A DNA stretch of 64,000 bases from Cepaea nemoralis (taxonomy: Eukaryota; Mollusca; Gastropoda; Stylommatophora; Helicidae): positions 1 to 64,000 of the forward strand of contig JACEFZ010011124.1 of assembly GCA_014155875.1 (NCBI GenBank). Reading direction: 5' to 3'. This document shows, one piece after another, positions 59,015 to 64,000 of this stretch (within the stretch, counting starts at the first letter, position 1; the number at the start of each line of letters is the position of its first letter). The notes under the pieces were generated by a model, which saw only the letters and a program-made list of their open reading frames with translations, was not told the origin of the DNA and did not search any database. Made by a program: the position numbers and the translations under genes.

Positions 59015-59960
59015 TCACTTTTCAGGATCGTGAGTGTTAATAATATTAATCCTGGGGCTAGATTTGTGTTTAGCTGTGTAGATTCTCTTTGGTCTCAGTC
59101 TAACCCTTGCAACAACCAAAGAATGATCCGTATCACAGTCAGCACTGTGGTAACTTCGAGTCAATGATATATGGTTCAGATGTTGTCTCCGTGTGATGAT
59201 GAAGTCCAGCTGGTGCCAATGGCCGGATCTTGGATGTTTCCATGTGACCTTATGCAGCTCTTTTGTTTTAAAAAAGGAGTTTGTAATACATAGGTCATTT
59301 CTGGTGCAATGCTCCAGCAGCCTTTGCCCATTTTCATTCATGCGACCGATGTTGTATTTTCCAAGGCACACTGGCCATGAACTCGAGTCCTTGCCCACAC
59401 GAGCATTGAAGTCACCGAGCATATAAATGTAGTCAGATTTTGGAACTGCCTTGATCACGGAGTCTAACTCCTCATAGAACGAATCCTTCACATCATCAGA
59501 GGAATCGAGTGTCGGTGCATATGCAGTAATAATGGTGGCAAAACCACAAGAGGTTGCCAAGCGCAGGGATAATAGTCTTTCATTTCCTCCTGCTGGAATT
59601 TCAATCATTCCCAGTAGCGAATTCTTCACTGCAAAGCCCACACAGTGTTGCCTTTTTTCTGCCTGCCCTCTACCCTTCCAAAAAAAAGGTGTAATTGTTT
59701 TCCCTGAGTGACCCTTCCTCAGCGAGGCGAGTCTCCTGCAGGCCAGCAATATCAATGTTAAGACGATTGAGTTCGGCATCAATCACAGCCGTTTTTCTCA
59801 CATCGTCAATATTGGTCAAGTCAGTGGAAAATCCTGGACACATGGTTCTCACTGTTCCAGGTTGCAAGCCGTAGCTTGAGGTTTCTATTGTTCTTTTTAT
59901 TAGTACCTGGTGCATTGGTTTTACAGCCTGCGATTCAGATTTTGTCCTAGCCCCAAGCAC
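59015..59960 (-). pseudogene. LINE APE endonuclease frames
   Basis: Two overlapping frames (59960-59670 and 59782-59015) carry the endonuclease. The first has the start GTVRTMCPGFSTDL, the core IDAELNRLNIDIAGLQETRL with its catalytic Glu, and NNYTFFLEG. The second has KNSLLGMIEIPAGGNERLLS, YIYMLGDFNARVGKD, NGQRLLEHCTRNDLCITNSF, HWHQLDFIITRRQ and the catalytic ending DCDTDHSLVVARVRL. A frame shift at about 59690-59700, in an A run in the coding sense, separates them. The catalytic residues are present in both parts, but no single frame spans them. Confidence 0.88.
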
Positions 59961-60619
59961 CCATTGAAGCAGGCAGGCTGTGGCGGATCAGCACCCAATT
60001 GGCCGGGGGCTGCCCAGCTTGAGGCGGGCGGTAGCTGATCAGTGACACCTGTAGGTGTCTCCCACCGTCAGAGGCAACGCGTGGCGCCCCATGTCTACGC
60101 CAATTGACAGGGACTTATAACCCGTAACAGTTGCCTCTCGCTTTGATTCCGAGACCGATTAAGACCAGGGATGGAGTTATTGCCTCTCCATAGCACAAAG
60201 CCTGGGCTAAAATATAGAGATCATGTGTTGCCCATGCAGCATGATCCCTCTCTCGGCCTGCCTAGTTCACTCCAGAGGAAAGGTAACACCTCTACATCTG
60301 GAACAAGACAAGCTGCAGAAGCTGTCGGATCAGCAAAGCAATGCTCTAACTGTCCGCCTGTCGGAGCTTCGATCCTAGACCAGCCGCCAACCAAGGCTTA
60401 GGGCCTGGTATGCCCTGCCATGATATTTTGCCTTTAAGTTGCATTTCCTCGCACCAGGGTAAGGCTTGTGTCCACCCAAATGCGCTCTTCCGCCCGAAGC
60501 CGTTGGCACAATGTGGGGTGTCGGGTTTGGTAAGCGCCGCCCAACATTCGGCGCTGACAGAAAGCAGGTAGTACCGTCTGCTGTTATACTTATACGGTAG
60601 CTCAGTCATACCTGACACC

Positions 60620-61497
<878 letters not shown>

Positions 61498-61585
61498 TAA
61501 TGATAACAGATTTGATCGGATTTATTGCACTATATTATTTGGTGCGCACGGAAGTGTGAACTTTATTAATACCGCACATAAAAGT

Positions 61586-61597
61586 AAACATGGCGGC
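61586..61597 (+). promoter_or_regulatory. YY1-type motif, possible transcription start region
   Basis: AAACATGGCGGC fits the AANATGGCGGC element found at many animal promoters just after the start site. It is 110 bp upstream of the ATG at 61707, suiting a 5' UTR position. Confidence 0.4.
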
Positions 61598-61706
61598 ACC
61601 CACCAGTGTACTCCCTACCAACAAATGTGCCTTATAAATACAATACTGACAAGTCACGTGCATCGAGCATTAATTTTGTCCGTGAGAGGATTTGTATTCC
61701 TTCAAT

Positions 61707-62015
61707 ATGTCGTCCACCGCCACGAGAATGGACAAGGAAGACCATCCACGCGTTTACTCAACAGTAAATGCCTTATTGTGGTTATGTATGTTGGTGTTTG
61801 TGGCGATACCGTTTGGACTTGTTAGCGCCTTGCTGCTGGTGGTGATGCGGCCGATTTCCATCATCTTCCCCAACAATGAAGTGATTGAGACATCAGATTT
61901 CCTCGAACTGTGCCAGTTCATGCCCGAGATCTGTGTAGCTCATCTGCTGGCTGGAAATGACTTTATTAAGTGTATACAAAGTAGAACCATTCTGAATGCT
62001 GGCACACCTGTGTAG
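61707..62015 (+). CDS. Candidate host exon encoding a membrane segment
   Basis: From ATG at 61707 the frame gives 102 residues: MSSTATRMDKEDHPRVYS, then a hydrophobic stretch (about residues 21-50, NALLWLCMLVFVAIPFGLV, SALLLVVMRPISIIF) that looks like one membrane span or a signal anchor. A polar part follows (IETSDFLELCQFMPEI). I chose this ATG over an earlier non-ATG opening. The stop TAG at 62013 lies right before GTGAGTAA, a near-ideal splice donor, so the frame either ends here or is spliced in another phase. A diverged copy of the second half follows at 62143. No known family is recognised. It may be a real first exon, or a decayed one. Confidence 0.45.
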   Translation: MSSTATRMDKEDHPRVYSTVNALLWLCMLVFVAIPFGLVSALLLVVMRPISIIFPNNEVIETSDFLELCQFMPEICVAHLLAGNDFIKCIQSRTILNAGTPV

Positions 62016-62142
62016 GTGAGTAAAGTTCAGTAAAGCAACGATCTTTTCTGTTCATAGTAAAGTACCCTGTGTCCTGGAAACACCCGTTTAGGTGAGTAAA
62101 ACAACGATCTTTTCTGTCCTTAGCAATGCACCTTATGTCCTG

Positions 62143-62320
62143 GGCTATTCCGATTCCCATAATCTACCCCATCAGTGAAGTGAAGGAGACATCAGATACA
62201 CTTGAACTATGCCAGTCCACGCCGGACATCTTATTAGCTCATCTTCTGGCCGGAATGACTTTATTCTGTGTATAGAAAGAAGAACCATCCTGAAAGCCGG
62301 TACATCTGTGTAGGTGAGTA
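62143..62320 (+). pseudogene. Diverged duplicate of the exon's second half
   Basis: The text IPIIYPISEVKETSDTLELC, QSTPDILLAHLLAG parallels ISIIFPNNEVIETSDFLELC, QFMPEICVAHLLAG in the upstream frame. A one-base loss near 62250 shifts the remainder, which still ends ACATCTGTGTAGGTGAGTAA like the first copy (ACACCTGTGTAGGTGAGTAA). A third trace of the end (CACCCGTTTAGGTGAGTAAA) lies at 62081-62100, between the two. The copies are about 297 bp apart. Confidence 0.6.
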
Positions 62321-62329
62321 AAACAGCGG

Positions 62330-63385
62330 TCTCCCACACAATATACCGCATGTCCTGGGCTATTCTTCGTGTGTATCGATCCCTGTGTAATGTAGGATTG
62401 TACTTCTTATGTTTAGTCCGATTATTGTTTACTAAAGATCTCTTCTCATCGCGGGGTAGTGGGTTAGCTCCACACGCGGTTCAGTTAGACTTACATTTTC
62501 ACTTCTCGTCCTTGACCTGGGGACGTCAATTACAAGTGTATCAGAAGTCGGAGAAGGGTTCGCCAGATGGCGAGGTACACTGGTAATAGGGATAGCTGAC
62601 CCTTACGCAAAAATCAGTCCAGTGAACTCACTAATAGTGACGACGCTCGAGTTTAAAGCCAACAGTCAACGAACTCACAAAAAAGGAACAACTAAAGAAA
62701 TCCGACATCGCAGCTGTTTTATACAAAGTGTGTATATGTGGCCCCTGTAAAAGTGTTACACCTGTGATGGTGTTATTGTTTTTATGGCCTCCTCTCTCAC
62801 CCCTGGGGGGGGGGGGGTGTCATTCTGGGACTGAAAGAGTTAAACAGGTAACATTCTGTGTAACTCCTATGTTTAATCCCTGCTTTACTCCTCTGTTTAA
62901 TGCCTGTGTTTAACCCTTCTGTTTAATTCATCTGCTTAACTCATTGTTTTTTTTTTATTTTCTCTGTTTAACTCCTATGTTTAACTCCTATGTTTAGCTC
63001 CTATGTTTACTTCTTCTGTTTAATTTCTATGTCTAACTCCTTTAAGTTCCATTTGGGCATTGGGTTGGAGTCTTTTGATAATGACATAATTCTTGATCTC
63101 TAATAATCGACATTATAGCATTCACTACATCCCACAGATGACCCGTCTGTCTCGGCAAATCTATAGTGTAGATACGGCTCGTTCCAGTAACACATTTGAC
63201 GTAGCCTCGTCTATTAGTCCTCTCATACGTCGCCCTGTGCTGGAACATAACTTAAATCCAAATACAAACATCCTTAACTGATTCAGTGCCGAAGAATAAT
63301 ATATCGCCGAATATGACCTACTATTTGGACAGAATGACGATATAACGCCATACTAGGGTCATCGTGTTCCGCAATTTCCTTAGTT
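62330..63385. other. No gene; decayed 16-17-bp repeat at 62868-63045
   Basis: A G run at 62806-62817 and a degenerate tandem repeat of CTCCTATGTTTAA-like units (62868-63045) are visible. Otherwise I see no coding or structural signal. Confidence 0.5.
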
Positions 63386-63387
63386 AT

Positions 63388-63660
63388 GAGGAGCGGCTGG
63401 TCGAGTGGCAAAGAATGCCGGGTTCTCCTTCAGGAGACCGGGGTTCGAATCCTCGGTAAGGTGTGGATTTGTTTTCTGTCAGAGGCAAAACCAAAACCCT
63501 AACCTGCTCAGTTCGCGGCGACTGCACTAGCCAGGCGGCCTTAATTGCTCCCTCAAGTTCAAGATCCCCGTCCTACACCGCAAGGTAATACAGGCAATAG
63601 ATGACAGTTTTTGACAATGAACATTATAAAGCTTGTTCATTTGACTGTTTACCATGTGGT
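63388..63660 (+). mobile_element. tRNA-derived SINE or tRNA-like sequence
   Basis: GAGCGGCTGGTCGAGTGGC contains an A-box-like TGGTCGAGTGG, followed by a hairpin TCTCCTTCAGGAGA in the anticodon-arm position and a perfect B box GGTTCGAATCC. The acceptor ends do not pair well as a full tRNA, and about 200 bp of unrelated sequence follows, so a SINE with tRNA head is more likely than a functional tRNA gene. Its body does not match that of the other SINEs here. Confidence 0.55.
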
Positions 63661-63744
63661 TGTGTAAACATACTTTTTGTTTGGCTCTCAAGCAGTTAAA
63701 TATGTTGCTTCATTTCTTATTGCATCTTCGGCTTGCATCGTACT

Positions 63745-64000
63745 TAGAGATTCTGCAGAATGTCTGCTTCGCCCTTCGTGAATTGTCCAAAACTACTGGC
63801 GTTCTTTGAAACGTCACGAAAGTTAGGAGAAAACAATAATGGAGGGGTATATGCCTGAGAAGAGAGGAAGAGGAAGGCCAAAGGGAAGATGGGTGCAGGA
63901 TGTGGCGGATGATCTCCAGATGGTGTATCGGACGCGGGACATCTTGCTAGTGATCGAGAGATTTTCCGGAAGGTTGTTATGGGAGCGAGGTTCTGCAAAC
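63745..64000 (+). pseudogene. LINE C-terminal relic at window edge
   Basis: The plus strand reads IMEGYMPEKRGRGRPKGRWV, QDVADDLQM, then RDILLVIERFSGRLLWERGS with the window ending in AN. This follows the LINE end signature GxRxRGRPxxRWxQDIxDDL. Upstream is a decayed LQNVCFALRE segment. The stop and tail lie outside the window. Confidence 0.6.

Noticed and set aside
63388..63460. Functional tRNA gene
   Set aside because: The B box is perfect, but the acceptor arms do not pair convincingly and the sequence continues as a SINE-like unit.

Overview
The window looks like repeat-dense genomic DNA from a multicellular animal, most likely an aquatic invertebrate and possibly a mollusc. The organism call is inference from repeat content: APE-type LINEs of several clades, a Penelope-like element with a GIY-YIG domain, hAT and mariner relics, tRNA-derived SINEs, and very long tetranucleotide and minisatellite arrays. 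There are no bacterial operons, rRNA genes or CRISPR arrays. Almost every long open frame is a piece of a dead transposable element, an antisense shadow of one, or a frame kept open by a tandem repeat. Only one short frame (61707..62015) looks like a possible host exon.

Layout. 0-8 kb: a hAT miniature element with target duplication, an RTE-like LINE relic, a 46-bp minisatellite, a near-exact 253-bp tandem duplication, a TATA-containing segment behind 68-bp repeats, and a LINE C-terminal relic. 8-12.5 kb: a 30-bp array, a degenerate SINE, a 2.1-kb satellite of 37-bp units with higher-order structure, and a mariner transposase relic on the minus strand. 13-20 kb: RNase H LINE fragments, a LINE ending in a C2H2 finger, another LINE 3' end, and a split 25-bp array. 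20-23 kb: mostly featureless, with one promoter-like motif. 23-29 kb: LINE relics, a second hAT miniature element, and a full-length 4.2-kb LINE with EN, RT and RNase H (24683..28880) bounded by 12-bp target duplications.

29-42 kb holds the most layered structure. Two copies of a 16-bp hAT inverted terminus (29089 and 41955) bracket three fragments of one GTF2IRD2-like hAT transposase. These fragments are separated by a LINE with its own SINE, a Penelope-like fragment, a 7.4-kb stretch of mostly unknown DNA, and more SINEs. 42-50 kb has a LINE with inverted 5' part (a twin-priming shape) carrying a SINE, an AACT/AACC array, an RTE-like LINE on the minus strand, and a CR1/L2-like LINE lying between block-structured tetranucleotide arrays. 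50-54.5 kb is a second copy of the 4.2-kb LINE, in inverted orientation and also with a target duplication. 55-61.5 kb has TA/CA arrays, a 21-bp inverted repeat, Helitron-like 3' ends, a nearly full-length LINE with C2H2 finger (minus), and an 870-bp AACT array. 61.5-64 kb holds the candidate host exon with a diverged duplicate, a tRNA-derived SINE and a LINE 3' relic cut by the window edge.

The reverse transcriptases and transposases seen here are all disrupted, so the window reads as an accumulation of successive insertions. Nesting gives a relative order: the hAT backbone is oldest, the LINE and Penelope pieces are later, and SINEs and the 4.2-kb LINEs are among the youngest. Clade names come from motif recognition only; no database search was run.
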